A stretch of 6,394 bases of DNA from Candidatus Omnitrophota bacterium. GTDB lineage: Bacteria > Omnitrophota > Gorgyraeia > Pluralincolimonadales > Pluralincolimonadaceae. The notes beneath the pieces are model-generated. The model made no database searches, was not told where the DNA came from, and was given only the letters and a program-made list of their open reading frames with translations. The stretch is taken from contig JAGUXU010000025.1 of NCBI GenBank assembly GCA_020061685.1, positions 1-6,394 of the forward strand. The letters are read 5' to 3'. Below, piece after piece: positions 1 through 5,714 of this stretch (the stretch's first letter is position 1; each line of letters starts with the position of its first letter). The position numbers and the translations under genes are program-made.

Positions 1-197
1 ATGACCGCCATAAGCAGGCGCGCCAGCCTGATATTGAGTATCTCCTTATTGGCGGGGTCAAATATCTCAAATAAGCCGAACTTGACCGCGCCCGCGTAAA
101 TAGAGATAAGCGCGAAAAAAAACAACATAACCATAAGCGCCGCAATCGCCCTCGCGCCCCTTGCCTTTGACCCCTCAACCGCACTTTCTATTTTCAT
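1..197 (-). CDS. btuC: FecCD-family ABC transporter permease, N-terminal part (probable BtuC, cobalamin uptake), cut by window edge
   Basis: This is the first 65 codons of a gene that continues beyond position 1. It starts at ATG 197, two bases after the btuF stop. The N-terminus is a short basic stretch (K2, K11, R13, R16) followed by a hydrophobic segment at about residues 17-36, which is a first transmembrane helix. Residues 52-65 read EILNIRLARLLMAV, matching the conserved 'IRLPRVL' region that follows the first helix of FecCD permeases (BtuC, FhuB, FepD). The family forms the membrane channel of ABC importers for B12, heme and siderophores. Placement directly after btuF in a riboswitch-led cob operon argues for corrinoid as the substrate. 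The usual length is about 330 residues, so only a fifth is visible. The ribosome binding site is weak (AGAGG about 14 bases upstream), which suggests translational coupling to btuF. Family call is good; substrate is inferred from context. Confidence 0.82.
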   Translation of the reverse strand, partial: MKIESAVEGSKARGARAIAALMVMLFFFALISIYAGAVKFGLFEIFDPANKEILNIRLARLLMAV

Positions 198-199
198 AT

Positions 200-1036
200 C
201 TACTTATAGAACCTCTTGTATAATTCTTCCGCCCCGCGGACCAAGCGCGGGCCAGGCCGGAAGAGCAGATCGGAATCTATGTCATCATAGACCTTGCCGT
301 ATCTTACCGCGTTTATATTATGCCAACCCAGCCTCTTTGATACGGCCTTTGTCGCCGAGACGCCCATATTCATATAGCCCAATATGATCACGTCCGGATT
401 CCTTTCTACGATCAATTCCGGACTGAACTGCGAAAACGGCCTCGGCGCATCGGAGGTGATGTTAATGCCGCCTGCTATCGTTATCATCTCATCTACCAAA
501 GATCCCTTTCCCACCGTCATGATAGGGTCGTGCCAGATCTCAAGATAGACCTTCGGCCTCTCCGACTGTTTTATCAAATCGACTTTCTCCGAGATCCGCG
601 CGAGCGTGCCCTTCATGCTTTCTATTAAGGCGGCGGCCTGGGTCCGCCTGCCGCAGATCTCCCCTATCTCCCTGATACAGGCGAAGAGCTCTTTGAAATT
701 CCTGGGATCGACGGTAAAGACGTTGACATTCATTTTTTTAAGTTTAAGGACCGTGCCTGCCTGCTCAAGCCCGGTCGCGAGCACGAGGTCCGGCTTCAGA
801 AACACTATCTTCTCTATATTAGGTTCACTGAAGGACCCGACCTTCTCCTTGCTCTTGACCTCGGGCGGATAATCGCAAAATGTCGAGACCCCGACCAGGT
901 TGTCGATCAGGCCGACGGCGCAGGCTATCTCGGTCGTGCTGGGGGTGACTGAGATTATCCTTAATTCTTTCGCGTGCAGTCCGCCGTTTATTGAGAATAC
1001 TAATGCCAGAATGACTACCTTGATAAAATGTCTCAT
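200..1036 (-). CDS. btuF: Periplasmic cobalamin-binding protein BtuF (ABC transporter substrate-binding protein)
   Basis: This 278-residue protein is of the helical-backbone metal receptor (TroA/BtuF-like) class, which captures corrinoids in the periplasm and hands them to the BtuCD permease. Residues 1-22 form a signal peptide: basic R2/K6, hydrophobic VVILALVFSI, and probable cleavage after HA22. There is no lipobox cysteine, so it should be soluble. The mature part opens with RIISVTPSTTEI (27-36), typical of BtuF. It also carries GSFSEPNIEKI (67-77), whose E71 is at the place of a permease-docking glutamate, WHDP (168-171) and RPGPRLVRGAEEL (260-272). I chose ATG 1036, one base after the cobS stop. 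An in-frame TTG at 1057 would add seven residues ahead of the signal peptide and overlap cobS by 20 bases, which is less convincing. Other corrinoid-like or siderophore ligands are possible from fold alone; the operon supports B12. Confidence 0.88.
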   Translation of the reverse strand: MRHFIKVVILALVFSINGGLHAKELRIISVTPSTTEIACAVGLIDNLVGVSTFCDYPPEVKSKEKVGSFSEPNIEKIVFLKPDLVLATGLEQAGTVLKLKKMNVNVFTVDPRNFKELFACIREIGEICGRRTQAAALIESMKGTLARISEKVDLIKQSERPKVYLEIWHDPIMTVGKGSLVDEMITIAGGINITSDAPRPFSQFSPELIVERNPDVIILGYMNMGVSATKAVSKRLGWHNINAVRYGKVYDDIDSDLLFRPGPRLVRGAEELYKRFYK

Positions 1037-1037
1037 C

Positions 1038-1775
1038 TTAGATAAGGACCACCGCAAGAGCCAATGTCAGCACTTCCGTTATCTCATTCAATGCGCCCAA
1101 CGTATCGCCCGTTATCCCGCCTATCTTTCTACAAAAATAAAGATTAAAACCGACCACAAGGACGGCTACGATCGGTATTAATATAAATATCTTTGATCTG
1201 AATATAAAAGCCATGACTAACAAAGCGAAGGCCGTCGAGGCAAACCCTTCTTTCCAAGTCAAACCGCGTATGAACCTTCCGCCTAACCCTTCGCCGTCCC
1301 GTGCATACGGATATAGACCGCAGGAAGCGACAAGCGACCATCTTCCCAGGGTCGTCATGGCGATCAATGAGACCTCTACGGTACCCTTCGGTAACGAGAC
1401 GAGTAACGAGTATTTGGCTAAAAATAAAAGTATGGCGGAGGCGATCCCTATGGCTCCCGGCCGGCCTTCGCGCATTATCTCAAGCATCCTCTTCTTTTCC
1501 GCGCCGCTGGCTATCCCGTCAAAGGTGTCGATAAGGCCGTCTATATGGAGCCCGCCCGTGATCATGGCGTTCAGGATCAGTATAAAAGCGCAAGTCACCG
1601 GATCTGAAAACACCAGATTTAATATGTTATAAAATAATGCCAGCGCCGCGCCTATCAGAAGGCCGACCAACGGAAAATACGCCATTGACCCCGCAAGGTC
1701 TCTGTCTGTCGCGGCGCTCTTCGGCCTCACGGGTATAACCGTTAAAAATTGTAACGCTGTTAAAAAACCGCTCAT
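1038..1775 (-). CDS. cobS: Adenosylcobinamide-GDP ribazoletransferase (cobalamin synthase) CobS
   Basis: A 245-residue integral inner-membrane enzyme that joins AdoCbi-GDP with alpha-ribazole (or its 5'-phosphate), releasing GMP and producing adenosylcobalamin (phosphate); the last joining step of nucleotide loop assembly. Hallmarks are the N-terminal FLTALQFLTVIPV (4-16), the acidic metal-binding motif HIDGLIDTFDG (77-87, with D79, D83 and D86), the following EIMREGRPGAIG (99-110), TTLGRWS (141-147), and the C-terminal GGITGDTLGALNEITE (219-234). Several hydrophobic segments are seen, for example about 34-56, 60-76, 107-126, 178-191, 195-214 and 235-245. Length is normal for the family (about 245-260). 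The start ATG 1775 overlaps the cobT stop as ATGA and has GGAGG seven bases upstream, inside cobT. The btuF start follows its stop after one base. Confidence 0.96.
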   Translation of the reverse strand: MSGFLTALQFLTVIPVRPKSAATDRDLAGSMAYFPLVGLLIGAALALFYNILNLVFSDPVTCAFILILNAMITGGLHIDGLIDTFDGIASGAEKKRMLEIMREGRPGAIGIASAILLFLAKYSLLVSLPKGTVEVSLIAMTTLGRWSLVASCGLYPYARDGEGLGGRFIRGLTWKEGFASTAFALLVMAFIFRSKIFILIPIVAVLVVGFNLYFCRKIGGITGDTLGALNEITEVLTLALAVVLI

Positions 1776-2845
1776 GGTTCGGCCTCCGAGACTCCGGCCT
1801 CAGAGAATGTCGCCATCTCATTGAATATCCTTACGGCCGATTCAGCTATCCCGATCCCCAAAGCCGCTCCCGTGCCTTCGCCGAGCCTCATCTCCAGATC
1901 CAATAACGGCTTTTGGCCGATATGTCTTAATACGGCCAGTTGACCCGCTTCTATAGATTGATGGGCAAATAATATATAGTCCCGCACATTGCGGCATATC
2001 TCAAACGCTATGAGCGCGCCGCAAGACGCTATAAAACCGTCTACCATGACGGGGACCTTTCTTGACGCCGCGGCTAATATTACGCCGGCTATTCCCCCTA
2101 TCTCAAACCCTCCCACCTTGGAGAGGACATCCATCGGGTCTTTTGGATCCGGTCTATGTAAAGATAGGCCTTTTCTTATCGCTTCGATCTTACGGCCATA
2201 AGAGATATCGTCTATCCCGGTGCCCCTGCCTGTCACCAGGGCCGTATCCTCTCCTGTTATGGCGGCGACTATCGCGCTTGAGGAAGTGGTATTCCCGATC
2301 CCCATATCGCCGACACCTATGATATTGATCTCTTTATCCGCGTAGGCTTCCTGAAAGGCCTCCATCCCGCCCATAACGGCCTTGAGCGCTTCCTCTTCTG
2401 TCATCGCCGGCTCTCTTACGAAATTCCTCGTCCCGAAATTGACCTTCTTATCCTTGAAATTTTTTTGGCCTTCGGCGGAGATTTTTTCTTTGACGCCCAT
2501 ATCAACCACGATGACCTCGGCTCCGACGTGCCTTGCCAAAACATTTATGCCGGCTCCCCCTCTTAAAAAATTATACACCATCTGCGGAGTGACTTCCTGC
2601 GGATAGGCGCTTATGCCCTCTTCGCATACGCCATGATCCGCCGCCATCGTGAATATCACTTTTCTTTCCAGGGAAGGCTTCAGTTTCCCGGAGATGGCGA
2701 CGATACGCGCCGCTATCTCTTCCAACCGCCCCAAACTCCCTTTGGGTTTAGTCAGATTATCCAGCCGGCGTTGCGCTTTGGCATAATAAGCCACGTCGAC
2801 CGGTTCGATCTTTTCCAGGACCTCATCCGCCAATCGGCAGGACAT
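1772..2845 (-). CDS. cobT: Nicotinate-nucleotide--dimethylbenzimidazole phosphoribosyltransferase CobT
   Basis: A cytoplasmic enzyme that transfers phosphoribose from nicotinate mononucleotide to 5,6-dimethylbenzimidazole or a related base, giving alpha-ribazole 5'-phosphate, the lower-ligand nucleotide that CobS uses. The 357-residue product is the usual length. Motifs in order are TKPKGSLGRLEEIA (32-45), AADHGV (68-73), GDMGIGNTTSSS (179-190), VGGFEIGGIAGV (244-255), FAHQSIEAGQ (293-302) and LGEGTGAAL (321-329). E323 is at the position of the catalytic glutamate (E317 in Salmonella CobT), so the enzyme looks active. An open frame extends 61 codons further upstream to 3028, but that part is the out-of-frame shadow of the preceding gene. 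ATG 2845 is chosen because homology begins just after it and AAGGAG lies six bases upstream. It overlaps the PP-loop gene by 23 bases and cobS by four. The base actually attached cannot be read from the sequence. Confidence 0.96.
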   Translation of the reverse strand: MSCRLADEVLEKIEPVDVAYYAKAQRRLDNLTKPKGSLGRLEEIAARIVAISGKLKPSLERKVIFTMAADHGVCEEGISAYPQEVTPQMVYNFLRGGAGINVLARHVGAEVIVVDMGVKEKISAEGQKNFKDKKVNFGTRNFVREPAMTEEEALKAVMGGMEAFQEAYADKEINIIGVGDMGIGNTTSSSAIVAAITGEDTALVTGRGTGIDDISYGRKIEAIRKGLSLHRPDPKDPMDVLSKVGGFEIGGIAGVILAAASRKVPVMVDGFIASCGALIAFEICRNVRDYILFAHQSIEAGQLAVLRHIGQKPLLDLEMRLGEGTGAALGIGIAESAVRIFNEMATFSEAGVSEAEP

Positions 2846-3533
2846 ATCTTTCTCCTTTCGGCTCCAGGACGTATTCCCCGATATCCAGGAACCAATGACT
2901 GTTCCGCAGGACCTTCTTGGTGCGCCGGATCCCGATCCTCTTATTAAAGATCGGGCCGTCAAAGACGAAGGTATGGTATTCGCCGTTCTCGCCGCAAAGA
3001 TCGATACCTCCGACCTTCTCCAGATCATCTATAAAACTCCCGTCGACTATGCGGCCGATCCAGCTCTCACCCAGCAATTCCGCTTTGGTCGCGGTAACGA
3101 CCGCCTTAAAACCGAGATCGACAAAGCCGGTCAATATATCCTTTGAGGGAACTCCCCATAGAGGCTCGACCGCTTTCAATCCCTCCTCTTCGCAGATCTT
3201 CTCTACCCAATTCTGGACGTCGAGCAGGAATATATCGCCTGCTATCACATGCTCAACGCCCTCAGCCTTCAAATACCTCAGGCCCTCCCTGAAGACCTTC
3301 TCGTAGGCGCCCTCCGCCTTGATGACCTCTTTCTGCAATAAAGGGATGCCCATTGCTTCGGCCTGCATCCTCACTAATCCGGACTCAACGCCGTGAAAGC
3401 TGACTCTCCCGAACTCCTGAGAAACGAAATTCATAAGATAGGCGATCTTGTATCCGCTTTTTATCGCCTTATAGCAGGCATGACAGCTGTCTTTGCCGCT
3501 GCTCCATGAACAGGCCGCTTTCGGTTCCGGCAT
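2823..3533 (-). CDS. PP-loop ATPase of the Dph6 / diphthine--ammonia ligase-like family (COG2102 type) in a B12 operon, true substrate unknown
   Basis: A 236-residue single-domain protein of the ATP-pyrophosphatase (PP-loop, adenine nucleotide alpha-hydrolase) superfamily. The PP-loop is SSGKDS (11-16). VIAGDIFLLDVQNWVEKI (96-113) followed by EPLWG (123-127), and CGENGEYHTFVFDGPIF (180-196), are the signatures of archaeal and eukaryotic Dph6, which adenylates a carboxylate and forms an amide with ammonium. Length matches the archaeal single-domain form; the eukaryotic C-terminal YjgF-like domains are absent. Bacteria lack diphthamide on elongation factor G, so the annotated diphthine reaction is very unlikely here. 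The gene sits ten bases after cobU and overlaps cobT by 23 bases, under the same riboswitch, so a corrinoid-related role (for example amide chemistry on a corrin side chain) is my inference. Cysteines C8, C17, C20 (CHAC), C114 and C180 are notable. Start ATG 3533 follows AGGGGGGAAGAG, a G-rich ribosome binding site. Confidence 0.85.
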   Translation of the reverse strand: MPEPKAACSWSSGKDSCHACYKAIKSGYKIAYLMNFVSQEFGRVSFHGVESGLVRMQAEAMGIPLLQKEVIKAEGAYEKVFREGLRYLKAEGVEHVIAGDIFLLDVQNWVEKICEEEGLKAVEPLWGVPSKDILTGFVDLGFKAVVTATKAELLGESWIGRIVDGSFIDDLEKVGGIDLCGENGEYHTFVFDGPIFNKRIGIRRTKKVLRNSHWFLDIGEYVLEPKGERYVLPIGG

Positions 3534-3543
3534 CTCTTCCCCC

Positions 3544-4062
3544 CTATTTTATCTTTAGCGGTATGCCCGAGACCATGAGATACACGGAATCGGAGGCGCC
3601 GCTTACTATCTGGTTCACCCTTCCCTGCAGATCGCGGAATCTTCTGCCTAATTCGCTATCCGGCACGATGCCGCTTCCCACTTCATTCGTTACTATGATG
3701 GCCGCGCCGGACTTCCGCTTCAACACCTTTAAAATAGACCTGACTTCACTGTAAACCGCCTTATCGCTTAACCCTTTGAGGATCAGGTTTGAGATGAATA
3801 AGGTAAGGCAATCGAGAAGCATGACCCTTCTGTCGGCGGATAATTTCCTGACCGCCCCTAAAACATCGAGGGGCTCCTCTATGGTGAGCCAGTCTTTGTC
3901 ACGGCTTTTCCTGTGCTGCCTGATCCTTTCTGTCATGTCGGAGTCCAATGCCTCGGCAGTCGCAATATATATCACCTTGCGCTTAAATGATCTCGCGAGA
4001 TGCTGGGCATAACCTGATTTGCCCGACCTTACTCCGCCGGTAACTAAAATTAATTCGGACAT
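3544..4062 (-). CDS. cobU: Bifunctional adenosylcobinamide kinase / adenosylcobinamide-phosphate guanylyltransferase CobU
   Basis: First gene of the B12 operon. The 172-residue cytoplasmic enzyme phosphorylates adenosylcobinamide and then transfers GMP to it from GTP, giving AdoCbi-GDP for CobS. It shows the P-loop TGGVRSGKS (8-16), ERIRQHRKSRDKDWLTIEEP (45-64), DCLT (84-87), VTNEVGSGIVP (124-134) and GRRFRDLQGRVNQ (139-151). H50 is in the place of the histidine that carries GMP in Salmonella CobU (H46), so both activities should be present. Length is normal (about 170-180). The start ATG 4062 has AAAGGG seven bases upstream. It is preceded by the cobalamin riboswitch and terminator, and its stop is ten bases before the PP-loop ATPase gene. 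An open frame overlapping the start (TTG 4189 to 3983) runs through the leader hairpins and is not a gene. Confidence 0.96.
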   Translation of the reverse strand: MSELILVTGGVRSGKSGYAQHLARSFKRKVIYIATAEALDSDMTERIRQHRKSRDKDWLTIEEPLDVLGAVRKLSADRRVMLLDCLTLFISNLILKGLSDKAVYSEVRSILKVLKRKSGAAIIVTNEVGSGIVPDSELGRRFRDLQGRVNQIVSGASDSVYLMVSGIPLKIK

Positions 4063-4078
4063 ATAACATCCCTTTAAA
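4063..4078 (-). promoter_or_regulatory. Ribosome binding site of cobU
   Basis: On the minus strand AAAGGG (4075-4070) stands seven bases before ATG 4062. It begins five bases after a 6-bp GC hairpin (4081-4095), so access of ribosomes could be affected by local structure, although the site itself is outside the stem. Confidence 0.7.
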
Positions 4079-4080
4079 TA

Positions 4081-4095
4081 CCCGCCGGAGGCGGG
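4081..4095 (-). repeat. GC-rich perfect hairpin just upstream of the cobU ribosome binding site
   Basis: An inverted repeat with arms CCCGCC (4081-4086) and GGCGGG (4090-4095) and a three-base loop. No U-tract follows on the minus strand (it continues TATTTAAAGGG), so it does not look like an intrinsic terminator. It could stabilise the 5' end of the read-through mRNA or modulate translation of cobU. Confidence 0.6.
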
Positions 4096-4125
4096 TTATT
4101 CGCCGTAACATACGCAGGCGAATAA
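4096..4125 (-). repeat. 9-bp inverted repeat overlapping the terminator U-tract
   Basis: The arms TTATTCGCC (4096-4104) and GGCGAATAA (4117-4125) are perfect complements with a 12-base loop. The promoter-proximal arm in the RNA (4125-4117) shares its first five bases with the end of the riboswitch terminator's U-rich tail, so this helix can form only in RNA that has passed the terminator. Confidence 0.6.
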
Positions 4126-4153
4126 AAAACCTCATTCCGTCATTGGAATGAGG
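4121..4153 (-). terminator. Intrinsic terminator of the cobalamin riboswitch (expression platform)
   Basis: On the minus strand CCTCATTCC (4153-4145) and GGAATGAGG (4138-4130) form a perfect 9-bp stem with a six-base loop, followed at once by TTTTTTATT (4129-4121). Placement between the aptamer and cobU, and absence of a T-run on the other strand, show it acts on the cob operon leader. With B12 bound it would stop transcription before cobU. Confidence 0.88.
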
Positions 4154-4175
4154 CAATAAAAAATTCTCCTCACCC
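4146..4175 (-). promoter_or_regulatory. Candidate antiterminator helix
   Basis: In the RNA, GGGUGAGG (4175-4168) can pair over eight positions, including two G-U pairs, with CCUCAUUC (4153-4146). The latter is nearly the whole 5' arm of the terminator, so the two structures exclude each other. A competing weak hairpin, AAUUCCUU (4186-4179) with AGGAGAAUU (4170-4162, one bulged A), uses part of the same G-rich segment and could release the terminator when ligand is bound. Predicted by eye only. Confidence 0.5.
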
Positions 4176-4192
4176 TCGAAGGAATTCAAATT

Positions 4193-4346
4193 CTATAAGC
4201 AGGTATCCTGGCTTACGGCTTTATGACCTACTCGCCTTCGTCTTCCCACTCCGGCGTAACGCCGGGGCAGTGACTTTTTTGGCTTTCGTTGCCGATTACA
4301 GTGGCGGGGCCGCGCCCGTTTCTCACGGGCTTCCCACGCTTATAGT
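4193..4346 (-). ncRNA. Cobalamin riboswitch (B12 element)
   Basis: The minus strand carries the hallmarks of the adenosylcobalamin riboswitch. The B12 box AGCCAGGATACCTGC is at 4213-4199, the conserved GCCACTG at 4305-4299, and GTGGGAAGCC followed by a GCCCGT/ACGGGC hairpin at 4330-4314. A variable stem-loop CCGGCG-TTA-CGCCGG lies at 4265-4251, flanked by CACT/AGTG. The element is closed by a perfect 8-bp helix: CUAUAAGC (4345-4338) with GCUUAUAG (4200-4193). It senses the end product of the pathway and precedes cobU, so it should repress the whole cobU-to-btuC operon when B12 is plentiful. The terminator 40 bases downstream indicates transcriptional control. Confidence 0.96.
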
Positions 4347-4352
4347 GGTATT

Positions 4353-4381
4353 ACCTTAACACAGTGAAAATCAAAAAGCAA
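4353..4381 (-). promoter_or_regulatory. Candidate sigma-70-type promoter for the B12 operon
   Basis: TTGCTT (4381-4376) and TAAGGT (4358-4353) are separated by 17 bases. The -10 match is imperfect but keeps the first two and last consensus positions. A start about seven bases downstream would be A4346, which places the 5' end right at the closing helix of the riboswitch. It starts just after the pcm stop, where no convincing terminator is seen, so read-through from pcm is also possible. Confidence 0.35.
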
Positions 4382-4387
4382 GAAAAA

Positions 4388-5038
4388 TTATTTTTTCCAA
4401 CCGTATCTGCCGACAAGCGGGACAAAAACGCATCCGCAGATCTCTTCCTGCGCGATCTTTCCTTCCTTTTTCCTGACTAACGTCAGCGTCTGGCTGAAAC
4501 CCCCGCCGACGGGTATCACCAGCCTCCCGCCTTCGGCCAATTGTTCAACCAGCGGCTCCGGGACCGACGGCGCGCCGGCGGTGACGATAATCCCGTCATA
4601 AGGGGCGAAGCCCTGCCAACCTTCGGTGCCGTCACCCACCCTTATCTTTATGTTCGTATATCCCAGATCTTTCAAGACCGCCCGGGACCTTTCAGCCAAA
4701 ACGGTGAATCTCTCAACCGAATACACTTCTTTTGCCAGTTCTGCGAGGATCGCGGCCTGATATCCCGAACCTGTCCCGACTTCCAATACCTTCTCATCCG
4801 CCTTTAAATCCAGGTACTGTGTCATCAGCGCGACCATATACGGCTGCGATATAGTCTGCCCCTCTCCTACGGGAAGAGGAAAATCGCCGTATGCGTTCTC
4901 TAAACTTTTATCGGGAATAAAGGTATGGCGCGGGACCTTCCTGAAAGCGTCCAGTACCCTTTCGTCGAAGATCCCCCTCGGCACCAGCTGCTCTTCCACC
5001 ATCCTGTTCCTTAACGCTGTTGCGTCGAAACGGCTCAT
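4388..5038 (-). CDS. pcm: Protein-L-isoaspartate O-methyltransferase
   Basis: A 216-residue SAM-dependent enzyme that methylates L-isoaspartyl residues in age-damaged proteins so they can revert to aspartate. It shows the family motif GEGQTISQPYMVA (58-70, with the catalytic serine position S64), SAM-binding motif I VLEVGTGSGYQAA (84-96), VGDGTEGW (134-141), YDGIIVTAGAP (147-157) and the C-terminal FVPLVGRYGW (205-214). Length is typical (about 205-220) and no key residue is missing. The start ATG 5038 overlaps the stop of the glycosyltransferase gene as ATGA, with AAGGG nine bases upstream, so the two are translationally coupled. The next gene downstream begins only after the riboswitch leader. 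There is no obvious functional link to B12. Confidence 0.96.
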   Translation of the reverse strand: MSRFDATALRNRMVEEQLVPRGIFDERVLDAFRKVPRHTFIPDKSLENAYGDFPLPVGEGQTISQPYMVALMTQYLDLKADEKVLEVGTGSGYQAAILAELAKEVYSVERFTVLAERSRAVLKDLGYTNIKIRVGDGTEGWQGFAPYDGIIVTAGAPSVPEPLVEQLAEGGRLVIPVGGGFSQTLTLVRKKEGKIAQEEICGCVFVPLVGRYGWKK

Positions 5039-5700
5039 CCCCTGAGACCCTTCCTTAAAATAAAAGATATGAAGCGTACTGTATCGACGAGCGGACGTAT
5101 CCGGCTCCTCTGGCCTCTGTAAATGGACTTTATGGGGATGGACCTTATCTTAAATCCGGCCCGCGAGGCCGCTATAAGGACCTCGGATTCGATCTCGTAT
5201 TTATCCGTCGTAAGCGGGATCGCTTTCAGGACGCCGGTCCGCACCAATCTGAAACCGCATTGTGAATCCGGGATATCCTGACGTGCTATCGCGGAAATAA
5301 GCGTGGACATGAACCAATTGGTCAGGCGCCTTCTTAAGGGCATATCCTTGGGATTATGCATTCTGTTCCCCAATATGATCTCCGCGTCGTCTTCTTCGGC
5401 CGCCCTTATAAAATTCCCTATCTCATCCGGATGGTGCTGGCCGTCCCCGTCCATCGTTATCACAAAATCATAACCGCCTTCCATGCTACGCCTGAAGCCG
5501 TCCCTTAAAGAGGTGCCCTTGCCGAGATTGACCGGATGCGATATGACGCTTGCGCCTTCATGTTCGGCTATCTTTCTTGTCTTGTCAGAGGAGCCGTCAT
5601 CGATGACAAGGCAGTCCAGCCCCTTGGCCTTTATCTCGCATACGATATGGCCGATCCTCATCTCCTCGTTGTAAGCGGGTATTATTACGCAGCCTCGCAT
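5035..5700 (-). CDS. Family 2 glycosyltransferase, DPM1/polyprenyl-phosphate sugar synthase-like
   Basis: A 221-residue GT-A fold glycosyltransferase. Motifs are VIIPAYNEE (5-13), VIDDGSSDKT (32-41), MDGDGQHHPDEI (83-94, the metal- and nucleotide-binding DxD region), DSQCGFRL (145-152) and YEIESEVLIAASRAGFKI (168-185). The basic IYRGQRSRIRPLVDTVRF (193-210) is near the C-terminus. This order matches the dolichol/undecaprenyl-phosphate mannose or glucose synthase subgroup. There is no C-terminal pair of transmembrane helices as in GtrB-type enzymes, so it is probably peripheral at the inner membrane. The frame is open 30 codons further upstream to 5790, but that part overlaps the acyltransferase. 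ATG 5700 fits the domain start and has AAAGG eight bases upstream. It lies 14 bases after the acyltransferase stop. A role in envelope glycolipid synthesis is likely; donor and acceptor are unknown. Confidence 0.87.
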   Translation of the reverse strand: MRGCVIIPAYNEEMRIGHIVCEIKAKGLDCLVIDDGSSDKTRKIAEHEGASVISHPVNLGKGTSLRDGFRRSMEGGYDFVITMDGDGQHHPDEIGNFIRAAEEDDAEIILGNRMHNPKDMPLRRRLTNWFMSTLISAIARQDIPDSQCGFRLVRTGVLKAIPLTTDKYEIESEVLIAASRAGFKIRSIPIKSIYRGQRSRIRPLVDTVRFISFILRKGLRG

Positions 5701-5714
5701 GGATGCCGCCTTTC

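Noticed and set aside
606..1181. Plus-strand open frames of about 90 codons at 606-872 and 900-1181
   Set aside because: They lie antisense to btuF and the end of cobS, show no family motifs and have no credible ribosome binding sites; they follow from the codon pattern of the real genes.
1213..1632. A 139-codon plus-strand open frame
   Set aside because: It is fully antisense to cobS, which has all conserved motifs; the translated product shows no recognisable domain.
2846..3028. A longer cobT with 61 more N-terminal residues
   Set aside because: The extension is the out-of-frame shadow of the PP-loop ATPase gene; CobT homology begins at the ATG at 2845, which has an AAGGAG site at a six-base spacing.
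3983..4189. A 68-codon open frame starting at TTG 4189, with GGTGAGGAG-like sequence nearby, as a leader peptide or small gene
   Set aside because: It runs through the antiterminator, terminator and both leader hairpins and then overlaps cobU out of frame. The product is basic and low in complexity with no recognisable family, and RNA structure explains the sequence better.
4376..4395. AT-rich inverted repeat GAAAAA-ATAA-TTTTTC at the end of pcm as a terminator
   Set aside because: The stem is only six A-T-rich pairs and no GC-rich stem precedes the T-run, so it is unlikely to stop transcription.
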